A stretch of 64,000 bases of DNA from NCBI RefSeq assembly GCF_004368785.1, contig NZ_SODM01000004.1:577227-641226 (forward strand). Direction: 5' to 3'. Below are positions 46,361 to 56,504 of this stretch, piece by piece; the first letter of the stretch is position 1, and each line of letters opens with the position of its first letter. The position numbers were made by a program, and so were the translations under genes. The stretch is from Flavobacterium sp. 270 (GTDB lineage: Bacteria > Bacteroidota > Bacteroidia > Flavobacteriales > Flavobacteriaceae). Under the pieces are notes generated by a model. The model made no database searches. It saw only the letters and a list, made by a program, of their open reading frames with translations, and was not told where the DNA came from.

Positions 46361-46618
46361 AAATTAAACATTTATATTTTCCGGCAACTACCTGCGATCA
46401 TTTTTCAAACAGTATTTCATACTAATTAAGGTGGCTTTTCAATTTCAATATTCCAGCCTGTTGGCTAAGATGTGAGATAACTTTCTGGCTAATTAAAACC
46501 ATAAGTATTCCATAGGCCGTAGAAAATTTCTCCGGCCTTTTGTTGCATGTCCATAAATTGATTGATGTTTTAAATTATTGCAAACACATCAAGTTTGCCA
46601 GGGAAATATTGTGTTTTA

Positions 46619-47590
46619 TTACTTAAACACATTAACCATTTTTCTAAATCCAAATGATATTCCAGAACAAACTCCCAATACTGGCATGACAAAAGATATT
46701 CCTTTAATAGGCCATAAACCACCAAAGTAAAATCGACGAACGAAATAATTTGAAAAATCTCCAAATTTGTGTAAAGGGCTTTTCCAACAATGTGCATAGG
46801 TAAATCCTACTTCTCCGTCAACTGGAATAACTGCATGATGCCAATATGGAGGAATATATAAAGCGTCACCCTCCTCAACACAAGCAATGATTGGTTTTAA
46901 ATCAACATTATCCAGGGTTTTTCCGGATAAATTAAGTTCTTCAATAAAGAATTCCGTTACCTTTTTTACATTTGGCATATCAGGAGGCAATAAAACTACT
47001 TTTTTTGTGCCATTAATCTGACACATTAAAGTTTCATCAATTATATGGTGATGCCAGGCAGTGGATGCTCTTCGATACATAAAAAATCTTCTATGAGAAA
47101 ACCCTCTTGGTTTTATTTTATCAGAAAGAAAAGAAAAACCCGGTATTTCTTTTATTAACTTTGAGAACTTATTGTCTTCTGTGATTGTTTCTGCTGGTAT
47201 GCTAAAAATATAATCCTCATTTCTATGAAGTCGCTTTATCGCATCATGAAACGAAATATCCTCACTGTCTTTAAGAAGTCTTTCTCTGTCAATATGATTC
47301 ATATGAGGAAATATTTTAATTTCAAAATCGTCACACACTGACAGCCAATAATCGGGGTCTTTGAATTTTTGTACTGCCGGCCAATTTTTTACAGCTCCTT
47401 TTACAAGGCATGGCTTGTTATATGATACCCAATTCTTATAAAAAATTTCTTCGGTTAACTCACTTGCATTAACAACCGGTACTTCGCCGGCATTTTCAAT
47501 TCCTGGGATAATTGAGAATAAATCATCACCAAAACCATCAAATTCTGTCTTTACTTTCGTATCTTCTAGAGTATTTTCCATATCTATCAT
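46619..47590 (-). CDS. JmjC/cupin_8-like protein with altered HxD motif
   Basis: 323 aa. The N-terminus has FYKNWVSYNKPCLVKGAVKN (about 50-69), typical of the JmjC/FIH-like 2-oxoglutarate oxygenase branch. The core aligns as AWHHHIIDETLMCQINGTKK with FIH-type HYDEQQNFFAQIKG. The Lys of GTKK fits the 2-oxoglutarate-binding position and YIPPYWHHAV holds the distal metal His. The Asp of the normal HxD pair aligns to Ile, and an Asp occurs two residues later (HHHIID). The enzyme may bind iron in another way, may be a halogenase-like variant, or may be inactive. It sits between peptidase and synthetase genes with 220- and 258-bp gaps, so tailoring of the peptide is plausible. Confidence 0.75.
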   Translation of the reverse strand: MIDMENTLEDTKVKTEFDGFGDDLFSIIPGIENAGEVPVVNASELTEEIFYKNWVSYNKPCLVKGAVKNWPAVQKFKDPDYWLSVCDDFEIKIFPHMNHIDRERLLKDSEDISFHDAIKRLHRNEDYIFSIPAETITEDNKFSKLIKEIPGFSFLSDKIKPRGFSHRRFFMYRRASTAWHHHIIDETLMCQINGTKKVVLLPPDMPNVKKVTEFFIEELNLSGKTLDNVDLKPIIACVEEGDALYIPPYWHHAVIPVDGEVGFTYAHCWKSPLHKFGDFSNYFVRRFYFGGLWPIKGISFVMPVLGVCSGISFGFRKMVNVFK

Positions 47591-47810
47591 TTTTATTGTT
47601 ATTATTGTTGTTATTAATATTTTAACTCTTATGGGTAAATTATTTATTTTTTCACTGACAAAATCTCTTCGACATCCTTCTATAACTTAGTGTAGGCTTT
47701 ACTTTAAAATATATTGTTTGTAGAAATAGCTCAATAATAATACTGACTATAGTACTAATTTAAAAGCAAATCAAATCTTACTCTTAAATGCGGCAGAATC
47801 AAAATTTACT

Positions 47811-49745
47811 TTAAAACAAAAAACCCAAATACTGGAAATAAATCCCAATAAGAACTAATGAAAATAAAATTGTCGCGAGAATGCTTCTATTTGAAATAAC
47901 CTTAATTTTAAGTAAAAAATAGAATAATGAAATTATCGTAAATACTAGAAATATCCACTGAATAACAAAGAGATACGCAAACTTATTTGGTATTCCAAAA
48001 GCAAGTATGAAAAAATTGTCACGAGCTGTACTGTCAAAAGCTAAAGCAAGACCAATAATAGCCAGCAAGCCCAAAGCAGAACTAATGATAAGTAAAATTT
48101 TCATTAATTTATTTTGAATAATATCTTTTCTGTTTCTAATAAGTGTGTAACAAAAATTTAAAATTGATAGCAATAAAATAATGATAGCAATAAGAAACGG
48201 AACAAAAAATAGTGGGTTAACTTCCTTTACACTATTAGCAAAGTTCGAAACCCCATCACTAACTTTTACATCTGTAGCAAAATGAACTTTATTATGTAAT
48301 TCAAATTCTTTTGTATCCGGTTTTTGCGCAGAATTTTTTATAAACCCATCTACAATATTAAATCCAATATCTGAAAAACTAGGTGCATGTCCGGAAATTG
48401 GAGCATTTACAAGAAAACCATTTTTGAACTTTTTTACTGTATTTTTTCCATTTGAAGCAGGAGTAATTGGATCAAATGCTCCGGAAAATACCAATACCGG
48501 AGCTGTTAATGTTGATAGATTAGATAAATCATTTAAAGTTGGCTTATCTTTTCCTAAATTCCACTTATCACATACTAAAAAGTCCGATTTATAAAAAGAT
48601 AATCCACCTTTTAGTTTTTTATAATTAGCAGCATCTTTATCAAATGCTGAAATTGAATTATTAGGTATTGCCTCGTTACAACTCACACAATAATATTGCC
48701 CATAATCTAAAACTAAAGCACCTGAAAAAGCAGCTACTAAAGAACTTAAAGTACTTTTATTACCTTTATTAAATTCGGTAATTAATAAGGGTAATACTTC
48801 TATTAATTTCTCATTATATAAGGCTTGTTGAATTGAAATTTTAAAATCTTCTACATTATATGTGAATTTTCCTGTAGGGATTATTTTTTCACTTACATTA
48901 ACGGTAATAGGGTTTTTACTCAGCTTTTCCAGTGTTTTATAATAAGTCTTTTCTAAATTAGGATAATTTTTATTGCAATTAGGATCATTTTTACATGCAT
49001 CAAAAACTTTTTCAAGACTATTCATGTAATTTGAGGTATTATGATTGTAATACTCTCTGATGTCTGAAACTGAAGAATCTAAAATCAATGATTTTATATC
49101 TGCAGGAAAATCATTTGCATAAACCTGGGCTGTATAGGTGCCATAAGACACTCCATAAACATTCCAGTTTTTATATTTCAAAGCCGTTTTTAGAGCATTT
49201 AAGTCTTTACCGATTGATTTACTATTGTAGGCCTGTAAATCAATATCCCTACTTAACAGATCTTGCTGACATGACATCGCAGCGATAATTTTTTGCTGCT
49301 CATCTTGTGAAGCATTTTGGTTTTTTGCCAGTATTTCCAAAAATTTCTTTCCTAAATCAGGACAAAATTTAGGCAAAGAATAACCGGTACCTCTTATGTC
49401 CATTAAAACAATATCACCTCTTTTTCGTAAAGGATGTTGCAGCCACATCCAAATTGCACTAATACCACTAGCTCCTGGTCCTCCGGCAACAAATACAACA
49501 GGATTTGCATCTATATTTTTTGAGGTACATTTTAAAATTGCAACTGCAATTTTTATTTTTTTTCCGTCTGGTTTATCCCAATTTTCAGGAACATTTAAAT
49601 ACTTCCATTCTATAGTTTCTTGTGTCAGAATTTTATCCTCAGCAAAGAAAGATTTTGTTTTTTCAATTTTATAAGCATTGCTTTGAGAAAACAAACATGT
49701 TGGGAAAAAACAAAGCAACAAAATTAGTCTTAGTAAATTTTTCAT
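47811..49745 (-). CDS. Exported S33-type alpha/beta-hydrolase peptidase with four-helix membrane tail
   Basis: 644 aa. Signal peptide MKNLLRLILLLCFFPTCLFS. The peptidase domain, like proline iminopeptidase or tripeptidyl aminopeptidase, has VAGGPGASG (87-95), MDIRGTGYS (115-123), the nucleophile elbow GVSYGTY with Ser200, Asp in FSGAFDPITP and His in SGHAPS. The last about 130 residues contain four hydrophobic helices (about 517-540, 553-573, 590-613 and 622-644), placing the catalytic domain in the periplasm tethered to the inner membrane. It is in the NRPS operon, 6 bp after the PPTase. Maturation of an exported prodrug peptide or self-protection by cleavage are attractive roles, by analogy with ClbP-like enzymes, which are unrelated in fold. 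General peptide scavenging is the alternative. Confidence 0.85.
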   Translation of the reverse strand: MKNLLRLILLLCFFPTCLFSQSNAYKIEKTKSFFAEDKILTQETIEWKYLNVPENWDKPDGKKIKIAVAILKCTSKNIDANPVVFVAGGPGASGISAIWMWLQHPLRKRGDIVLMDIRGTGYSLPKFCPDLGKKFLEILAKNQNASQDEQQKIIAAMSCQQDLLSRDIDLQAYNSKSIGKDLNALKTALKYKNWNVYGVSYGTYTAQVYANDFPADIKSLILDSSVSDIREYYNHNTSNYMNSLEKVFDACKNDPNCNKNYPNLEKTYYKTLEKLSKNPITVNVSEKIIPTGKFTYNVEDFKISIQQALYNEKLIEVLPLLITEFNKGNKSTLSSLVAAFSGALVLDYGQYYCVSCNEAIPNNSISAFDKDAANYKKLKGGLSFYKSDFLVCDKWNLGKDKPTLNDLSNLSTLTAPVLVFSGAFDPITPASNGKNTVKKFKNGFLVNAPISGHAPSFSDIGFNIVDGFIKNSAQKPDTKEFELHNKVHFATDVKVSDGVSNFANSVKEVNPLFFVPFLIAIIILLLSILNFCYTLIRNRKDIIQNKLMKILLIISSALGLLAIIGLALAFDSTARDNFFILAFGIPNKFAYLFVIQWIFLVFTIISLFYFLLKIKVISNRSILATILFSLVLIGIYFQYLGFLF

Positions 49746-49751
49746 TATTAA

Positions 49752-50402
49752 TTAAATTATTGGATTTATATTATATTTTTCTATTGATATTTCACTGATA
49801 TTTTCTTTTAGCGAGATATAACATTTATATTTTTTGTCTATTTCTATTTTCTTTAAATAAAATTTTTCGCCATTGATTATAGTTGTATTATCTAAAATCT
49901 CAAATGATTCGAGAGGAATTGCCAACCCAGAACCATGCGCTTTTATGACAGCTTCTTTTTGAGTCCAGTAATCAAAAAAAGCTCTTTCCTTATTCTTTGA
50001 AAAAGTAATATTGTCCCATTCCGTTTTAGTCATCTGAAACTTAAAATCCTCTATTTTAATATCTGAGATTACTTCAATATCAATTCCTACTTCATGCTCG
50101 CTCCCAAATACACAAACTACAATTTCTCCGGAATGTGAGATATTAAACCGGATTGAATTATCTTCAAAATAAGGTTTGTTATGTTTTGTATGTTGCATTA
50201 CTTTATCGTAGGCATTATAATTGTATATTTCTTCAATGCCTTTAAACAATAATACTCTTCCTAAAAGCGATAATTGTGCGTCCTTCCATCTTCTATATCT
50301 TTTGATTTTCTCTTGATAATGGAATGGGAATTTTGGTAAGTCATTTTTCAATAAACTTTCGTGATTTTCTTCAGATAAATAAGAATAATAGATGTAAATC
50401 AA
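49752..50402 (-). CDS. Sfp-type 4'-phosphopantetheinyl transferase
   Basis: 216 aa. The start is TTG at 50402: an in-frame stop lies 21 nt upstream and no ATG occurs before the conserved region. Sfp motifs: FNISHSGE (about 93-100), VGIDIE (about 111-116) and FFDYWTQKEAVIKAHGSGLA (about 149-168) with the metal-binding Asp and Glu and the WxxKEA helix. It transfers phosphopantetheine from CoA to the Ser of each T domain. Encoded 11 bp after the 1481-aa synthetase and 6 bp before the peptidase, so it is dedicated to this cluster. Confidence 0.93.
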   Translation of the reverse strand: MIYIYYSYLSEENHESLLKNDLPKFPFHYQEKIKRYRRWKDAQLSLLGRVLLFKGIEEIYNYNAYDKVMQHTKHNKPYFEDNSIRFNISHSGEIVVCVFGSEHEVGIDIEVISDIKIEDFKFQMTKTEWDNITFSKNKERAFFDYWTQKEAVIKAHGSGLAIPLESFEILDNTTIINGEKFYLKKIEIDKKYKCYISLKENISEISIEKYNINPII

Positions 50403-50413
50403 AATTGTAAGTT

Positions 50414-53400
50414 TTAAAAATTAAAATCAAAATCGAAGGGCATATTCTTTTCAAACTCTAATTTAAGATCTATTAAATCTATGTCTGTAAATGGGGACTC
50501 GCATATATCACTTAAAAGATTACTATACTTTTGAGTAATAATTTGAATTGTATCATCTTCAAATAAATCACAGTTATAATCTATACTACAATTCAGTTTA
50601 TTATCATTTTCAAACCAATTAAATGCAATAGGCATTCTGCTGTATTTGTGCTCAACCGGATATGAAACTAATTTAAAATCATTAAATGCGTCTATAGCAT
50701 CAAATGACAATTCCGGATTCTGATATACCAACATAACATCAAAGATAGATTGAGGTAATTTATCAAAAGGAATATCCTGATAATCAGACATTAATAATAA
50801 ATCGTTTTGCGTACTCCTCAATATATCAATGAAAGTTTGCCCTGACTTTATTTGCGTTCTTAAAACAAGCGTCTTGACAAACATTCCAATCTGATCGTTT
50901 AAAGCTGGTATATTTCTTCCTGCGTTCACCGTGCCTATACAAATATCATGATGGTTGGAAATTTTAAAAATCAAAAAATTTAAGGATGTCATTAGAACTG
51001 TGTATAATGTAACTTGCTGCCCAAGTGCTATTTTTTTTAGTTCTAAAGTTGTATCAGCAGTTAGTTCAAACTGAAATCTATTTGCATTTTGCTTGTTGTT
51101 TTCTATACCAAAGTCCCTTTCAAAAGAATCTTTGTAGTAATATTTTTCAAGATATTTTTTCCAGAAGATCTCATTTTTAATGGCATTTAATTTCGAATCT
51201 TCATTAAACCATTCTGTATAGTCTTTAAATTGAAAACTTAATGTATTTTTTTTTGGTATTTCTATAGTGGCGTTTTCATTGTAATTGTTAATAAACTCTT
51301 TGACAAAAATTTCCAATGATAAACCATCCATGATAATATGATGCGTCGAAAAAAGCATTATAAATTGACCTGTTTCTAACTGAAGAACCTGAACTCTGAG
51401 TAGTAAATCTGTTTCTAGTATAAACTCCTTATTACTGAATTGATTTATAGCTTCCGCAATATTTTCGGTTTTTAGTTTAATACTTCTAATTTCAAAACTG
51501 TCTGTATCTAAGGAATTAATCTTCTGATAAGGAATTCCATTGATTTCAATAAAATTAGTTTTCAGGACCTCATACTTACTAATTATAGTATTTACTGATT
51601 TTGCAATTTTATCCAAATCTACAATTCCTTCTATCCAATAAGCTGCTGACATATTGTAAGCTATTGACATATTTTTTTGTTGGCATGCGAGCCAAATATT
51701 ATTTTGTGAAGGTGTTAAACTATAAAAATCTTTAAATTCACATAATGGTATGGCAATAGATAAATCCGGTTTAAGCTCCTGAAGATAACTTGACAATAGC
51801 TCAATTGTGGGATAATCAAAAATAGTCTTGACAGAAATAGTAAAAGAAAGCTCCTTCGCAATTAATCTTGCCAACTTAACTGCATGTAATGAATGTCCTC
51901 CAAGTGCAAAGAAATTATCTTTTACACTTATGGGCACTTTGCTATTTAGCATTTCGCTCCAATAGTGAGATAGTTTTTTTTCTAAAATGGAAACAGGAGC
52001 TTTAAAATCATCCTGATTTACATTTTGTTCAATCTCTCTCTCTAACAAAGATTTCCTGTCTATTTTTTTATTTGGAGTAAGCGGAAATTCTTCCAAAGTA
52101 ATGATTGTATTAGGAATCATATAATAAGGAAGATTCATTTTTAGGACTTTAATAGCTTTTTCTGAATCAATTGCTTCATTATTTATTAAAATATATGCTA
52201 CCAAAAAAGGATCTTGCTGATTCCCTTTTTTAGCAATTACTACAGATTCTTTGATTCCTTCTATTTGATTTAATTGTGACTCTATATCTCCAAGTTCAAT
52301 TCTATACCCACGTATTTTAACCTGATTGTCATTTCTTCCTAAAAAATCTATTTCCCCTTCATCATTCCATTTACCAATATCTCCTGTTTCATATAATAAA
52401 CCCGAGGCTTCAAATGGATTTTCTATAAATTTCTCCTTTGTTAATATTTCATTATTATAATATCCTTTTGCCAAACCATCACCTGCTATATAAATTGCGC
52501 CCGGAGTTCCAATTGGTTTAGGACTTAAAAATTTATCTAAAATATAAAACTGTGTATTGTTTATTGGTTTTCCAATATTAGAAGATTCTTTTGGGTGTTC
52601 TATTTTTCGTAAACTGGACCAAATAGTAGTTTCAGTAGGCCCATACATATTCCAGATTTCTAAACTATTTTCAATTAACTTTTCTGCTAATGCTTCACTT
52701 AATAAATCTCCGCCACAAAGCACTTTTAACTTCTTACTTCCTTGCCAATCTGCATTAAACAGCATTTGGTAAAAGCTTGGTGTAGCTTGAATTATAGTAG
52801 GTTCTATCTCTTCTATTTTTTGAATAATCGCAAAAGGATCCTTCAAAACTTCCTGAGTTGCGATATACAAAGTGGCTCCGGAAATTAAAGGAGCAAAAAA
52901 CTCTAAAATCGAAATATCAAATGAATAAGTGGTAACCGAAAATAATATATCATTTGAACTAACTCCGGGTTTTTGTTGCATACTGCACAAAAAATTAAGC
53001 AATGATTGATGTCCAATTTGAACACCTTTCGGGTTTCCTGTGGAACCCGAAGTATAAATTATATATGCTGTATCATTAGAGTAAATTGTTGCGGATCGAT
53101 CACCGCTAAATTCGTCAATACTTGCTAAAATATTTTCTAATGGCAAAATTGTTACATTATTAGTTTTTTCTAATTCATAACCTTTTTCGTTAATAACGAT
53201 TTTACTTTGACTGTTATTGACAATATAATTTAAACGTTCTTTTGGGAAGGAAGGATCTAAAGGAATATAAGATCTACCCGATTTTAATATACCTAGCAGA
53301 ACTATCACCATATTTGCAGAACGTTCTAATACAACGGCTACAGGTGATTTATCTTTATGTCCATAAACTTCAATAAGATATTGAGCTATTTGATTTGATA

Positions 53401-54859
53401 ATTTATCAAGTTCTGCATAAGAATAACATTTATAGTTATCCTCAAGTGCCTTTTTATTTGGTGCTTTTTGTACTTGTGCTTCAAAAAAATCTATTATTGT
53501 TTTGTCTTTCTGGTAATCAACGTTTGTATCATTGAATTGACTTAACAATTGATATTCTTCTTTTTCAGTTAAATAAGTTAATTCTTTTAGTTTTTTATCC
53601 GGACAATCTAAAACATGATGAACTAAATTTTCAAAATGCTGAACAATCTGTGTTATACTAAAATCATCAAAATAATTCAGATTATAATCAAAATCAATTT
53701 TGACATCTTCCAACTCATCAAACTCTCTAATATAAATAGCTAAAGCCACACGCTCAGATTGATGGCTTAACGGAATTACTTTAGTTTGAGTATTTACAAA
53801 ATGGTTTGCATAATCTTGTTTTTCATAAGAAAGTGTGATATTGAATAATCTTTCTTTTTGATTATACAATCCAAGTTCCTGAATTAGTTTTCCTAATGGT
53901 AAACGCTGATGGCGATAATCCTTTCGTAATTGATTTCTAATGTCAAGTATTAAATCTTGAAAAGTGGCATTAAAATCTAATCCGATTCTTAAAGGGGAAA
54001 TCCCCATAAAAAGTCCGACTGTTTTTTTGTAAGCAGCTTTATTTCTGTTTAATACAGGCAAACCAATAGCGAAATCATTATTTTCATGTTTTCTTCCAAA
54101 ATAAGAATACAGAATACCCAAAATCAAATGAAAAGAGGAACATTTATAGCTCGAAGCTAACGCATTTAGCTCGTTATATACCTCTCTTTTTATAACTAAT
54201 TCTTTACGACTGCTTTTATTGATTAGTGAAGATTCAATCTTCTTTTCAAACAAATTCTCCGGTAACGTTTTAAACTTTTTAGACCAATATTTTAAATCCA
54301 AGTTAAATGATTCTGAGTTTTGATATTGAAAATCATCTATTGAAAAATCCTTATAACTAAAAGGATAGATTGATTTTACTTCATTAAACTGAGAAATTTC
54401 ATTATAGTTTAGAACTAATCTTTGAAACATTAATGAAGTTCCCCAACCATCAGTTATAATATGATGATAAACGGAAAATAAATAATACAGATTTTCATTC
54501 ACTTTTATCAAGGTAAATACATGAAGAAGATTTTCTCCGGATAAATCAAAAGGCTTCATAAATTCCTTTTGCATATAACTAGTCGTTTGCCCAATCGAAT
54601 CTGTGCAATCTGAAAAATCAACAAATCCTAATTCTGACTGATGTTCATCCAGTAATTTAATACTGATATTTTCTTCATTTTTTATAATGATACTTCTATA
54701 AGCATCATGCTGATTAATCAATTCAAAATATGCTTTTTTGAATATCTCAGTATTTACTTTTCCTTTAATTTCGATTTTTGCCCCAATATTATATATAGGG
54801 TCATTAGGAAACAATAATTGTTCGAAATAAATATCTTGTTGTGGTAATGTCAATTTCAT
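50414..54859 (-). CDS. Nonribosomal peptide synthetase, C-A-T-C (1481 aa), predicted glycine module
   Basis: Domains, approximate: C 1-430 (YHHIITDG near 130), A 450-950 (TSGSTGNPKG near 601, YGPTETTIW near 715), T (LGGHSLHAVK, Ser near 986), C 1035-1470 (THHIIMDG near 1170). The hand-read specificity code is D-I-L-Q-L-G-M-I-W-K, which matches the well-known glycine code closely. The first C domain starts at the very N-terminus (MKLTLPQQDIYFEQLLFPND) without a docking helix. It is more divergent from the other synthetases than they are from each other, suggesting a separate origin. It ends with a second intact C domain and no thioesterase. 18 bp after the ABC exporter gene. Confidence 0.93.
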   Translation of the reverse strand: MKLTLPQQDIYFEQLLFPNDPIYNIGAKIEIKGKVNTEIFKKAYFELINQHDAYRSIIIKNEENISIKLLDEHQSELGFVDFSDCTDSIGQTTSYMQKEFMKPFDLSGENLLHVFTLIKVNENLYYLFSVYHHIITDGWGTSLMFQRLVLNYNEISQFNEVKSIYPFSYKDFSIDDFQYQNSESFNLDLKYWSKKFKTLPENLFEKKIESSLINKSSRKELVIKREVYNELNALASSYKCSSFHLILGILYSYFGRKHENNDFAIGLPVLNRNKAAYKKTVGLFMGISPLRIGLDFNATFQDLILDIRNQLRKDYRHQRLPLGKLIQELGLYNQKERLFNITLSYEKQDYANHFVNTQTKVIPLSHQSERVALAIYIREFDELEDVKIDFDYNLNYFDDFSITQIVQHFENLVHHVLDCPDKKLKELTYLTEKEEYQLLSQFNDTNVDYQKDKTIIDFFEAQVQKAPNKKALEDNYKCYSYAELDKLSNQIAQYLIEVYGHKDKSPVAVVLERSANMVIVLLGILKSGRSYIPLDPSFPKERLNYIVNNSQSKIVINEKGYELEKTNNVTILPLENILASIDEFSGDRSATIYSNDTAYIIYTSGSTGNPKGVQIGHQSLLNFLCSMQQKPGVSSNDILFSVTTYSFDISILEFFAPLISGATLYIATQEVLKDPFAIIQKIEEIEPTIIQATPSFYQMLFNADWQGSKKLKVLCGGDLLSEALAEKLIENSLEIWNMYGPTETTIWSSLRKIEHPKESSNIGKPINNTQFYILDKFLSPKPIGTPGAIYIAGDGLAKGYYNNEILTKEKFIENPFEASGLLYETGDIGKWNDEGEIDFLGRNDNQVKIRGYRIELGDIESQLNQIEGIKESVVIAKKGNQQDPFLVAYILINNEAIDSEKAIKVLKMNLPYYMIPNTIITLEEFPLTPNKKIDRKSLLEREIEQNVNQDDFKAPVSILEKKLSHYWSEMLNSKVPISVKDNFFALGGHSLHAVKLARLIAKELSFTISVKTIFDYPTIELLSSYLQELKPDLSIAIPLCEFKDFYSLTPSQNNIWLACQQKNMSIAYNMSAAYWIEGIVDLDKIAKSVNTIISKYEVLKTNFIEINGIPYQKINSLDTDSFEIRSIKLKTENIAEAINQFSNKEFILETDLLLRVQVLQLETGQFIMLFSTHHIIMDGLSLEIFVKEFINNYNENATIEIPKKNTLSFQFKDYTEWFNEDSKLNAIKNEIFWKKYLEKYYYKDSFERDFGIENNKQNANRFQFELTADTTLELKKIALGQQVTLYTVLMTSLNFLIFKISNHHDICIGTVNAGRNIPALNDQIGMFVKTLVLRTQIKSGQTFIDILRSTQNDLLLMSDYQDIPFDKLPQSIFDVMLVYQNPELSFDAIDAFNDFKLVSYPVEHKYSRMPIAFNWFENDNKLNCSIDYNCDLFEDDTIQIITQKYSNLLSDICESPFTDIDLIDLKLEFEKNMPFDFDFNF

Positions 54860-54876
54860 TAAAATCTATTTTTACA

Positions 54877-56502
54877 CTATTTCCATATTGAATCCAACTC
54901 TATATTATCAGTAATTTTTTTATCCATGATAATTTTTCCGTAATCAAATTTTATAATTCTGTCAGCATGTTTAAAATAAGTATCATCATGGGTAACTGCA
55001 ATAATTGTTTTACCTTCTTCCTTTAATTTTGGCAATAGATTTTCATAAAAATATTTACGGAAATGGGGATCCTGATCTGCAGCCCATTCATCTAAAACTA
55101 AAATTGGTTTATCTTCTAACAAAGCGAGAATCAATGACATTCTTTTACTTTGCCCTTTAGAAAAGGATCGTCTTGCAGATTCTTCTTCATCATCAACGAC
55201 TACTTTATCCATTTTCATCAATTCCAATAACTCTTGATAATGTTTGTTGTTTTTCAAAGTAAAATCATCATAGTTAAATGAAAATATATGATTTTCTGTA
55301 AAAACAGCAGCAATTGTATCTTGCAATTGTGCTTTTGAATTTACAATAGTATTATTCATCTGAATTTCTCCATTAGACGGTTCATACAGACCTGTCAACA
55401 TATTAATAAAAGTACTTTTACCACTGCCGTTTCCTCCAACAATAAATATGGTCTCACCAATATTAATTGTCACATTAACAGGGCCAAGTATGAAATTTTT
55501 TTCTAATAATTCGTTTTGATGATTAAACTCTATATCACTAAATTTTAATGATGAAAATTCATGATAACCAGTTGCAACATAAGGCTCTGTACTTTCATTT
55601 TTAAAATCATTTAAAAAATTTATAATCCTTCTATTAGCTACCATAAAACGAGTATATATACTTTGCAGGTTTATCAAATTATTGATTGGCCCATTGATAA
55701 ACAGCAGTATAACTACATAAGATAATACATCCTCTTTTTTTAATAAATTAATAGCCGGTAATAAAAAAAGAATCACACCAATAACCATGTAAAGACCATA
55801 TTGACTAATTAGGTTAATAGATAGAAAAATGTAATTTACTTTAAGGTCCAACTCTTTTGCACTTCCTCTGTTTGGATTAAGATGATTATTTCTTAAATTA
55901 TCTCTTCTTTTAGGATTAATTTTCAGCTCTTTAAATCCTTTTACAATATCTTGTACATATTTATAATACTCATCATTGTATTTTCTTAATATGGCTATTT
56001 TAGGTGACATCATATTCATCACTAAAAAATATATTCCCCCAATGCCAATGATTAATACCACTATCACTAGTGCTCCATAACCTGATAAGGTAAAGAGATA
56101 TAACATACAAAGAAGCAGCATCAATATTGAATTAATAGATTGAGTAACTACATCTGGAAGTAAAGAAAATACTCGTATATCTTCAATAGCTGTATAGAAA
56201 CGATGTGATCCCATTTTTTCGAGGGTAATCAAAGGGGTATTTAAAAATTTGTCAAAAATTTTCCTTTCATTTTCATATAAAATCTTATACGAATACTGGT
56301 TTAATCTTTTTTGAAAAATAATATTCAATAAATAAGTATAAACTACAATTGACCCGAAGACAATTCCCATGTAATAACCTTGAAATTCAATATTACCTGA
56401 AATCACATTATTGATTATAAATAAAATTCCGAAACTCAGAATTGTGTTAGGTATTGAATATAGAATCAGAAATAGAATATTCTTTGCTGAAATTTTTAAC
56501 AT
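54877..56502 (-). CDS. Cyclic-peptide/siderophore ABC exporter, SyrD/PvdE type
   Basis: 541 aa fused half-transporter. Six hydrophobic segments span about residues 8-280 (NILFLILYSIPNTILSFGIL at the start). The ATPase domain has Walker A GGNGSGKST (about 358-366), signature RRSFSKGQSKRMSL (about 446-459) and Walker B with the extended PILVLDEWAADQDP (about 465-478). DEWAADQDP is a hallmark of the SyrD/PvdE subfamily that accompanies NRPS products. As an inner-membrane exporter it would deliver the peptide to the periplasm, where the membrane-tethered peptidase encoded nearby could act. Gap to the thioesterase gene is 2 bp. Confidence 0.93.
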   Translation of the reverse strand: MLKISAKNILFLILYSIPNTILSFGILFIINNVISGNIEFQGYYMGIVFGSIVVYTYLLNIIFQKRLNQYSYKILYENERKIFDKFLNTPLITLEKMGSHRFYTAIEDIRVFSLLPDVVTQSINSILMLLLCMLYLFTLSGYGALVIVVLIIGIGGIYFLVMNMMSPKIAILRKYNDEYYKYVQDIVKGFKELKINPKRRDNLRNNHLNPNRGSAKELDLKVNYIFLSINLISQYGLYMVIGVILFLLPAINLLKKEDVLSYVVILLFINGPINNLINLQSIYTRFMVANRRIINFLNDFKNESTEPYVATGYHEFSSLKFSDIEFNHQNELLEKNFILGPVNVTINIGETIFIVGGNGSGKSTFINMLTGLYEPSNGEIQMNNTIVNSKAQLQDTIAAVFTENHIFSFNYDDFTLKNNKHYQELLELMKMDKVVVDDEEESARRSFSKGQSKRMSLILALLEDKPILVLDEWAADQDPHFRKYFYENLLPKLKEEGKTIIAVTHDDTYFKHADRIIKFDYGKIIMDKKITDNIELDSIWK

Positions 56503-56504
56503 AA

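Noticed and set aside
46570..46797. 75-codon minus-strand frame near the end of the JmjC-like gene
   Set aside because: It overlaps the 3' end of the JmjC-like gene in another frame and has no recognisable features.
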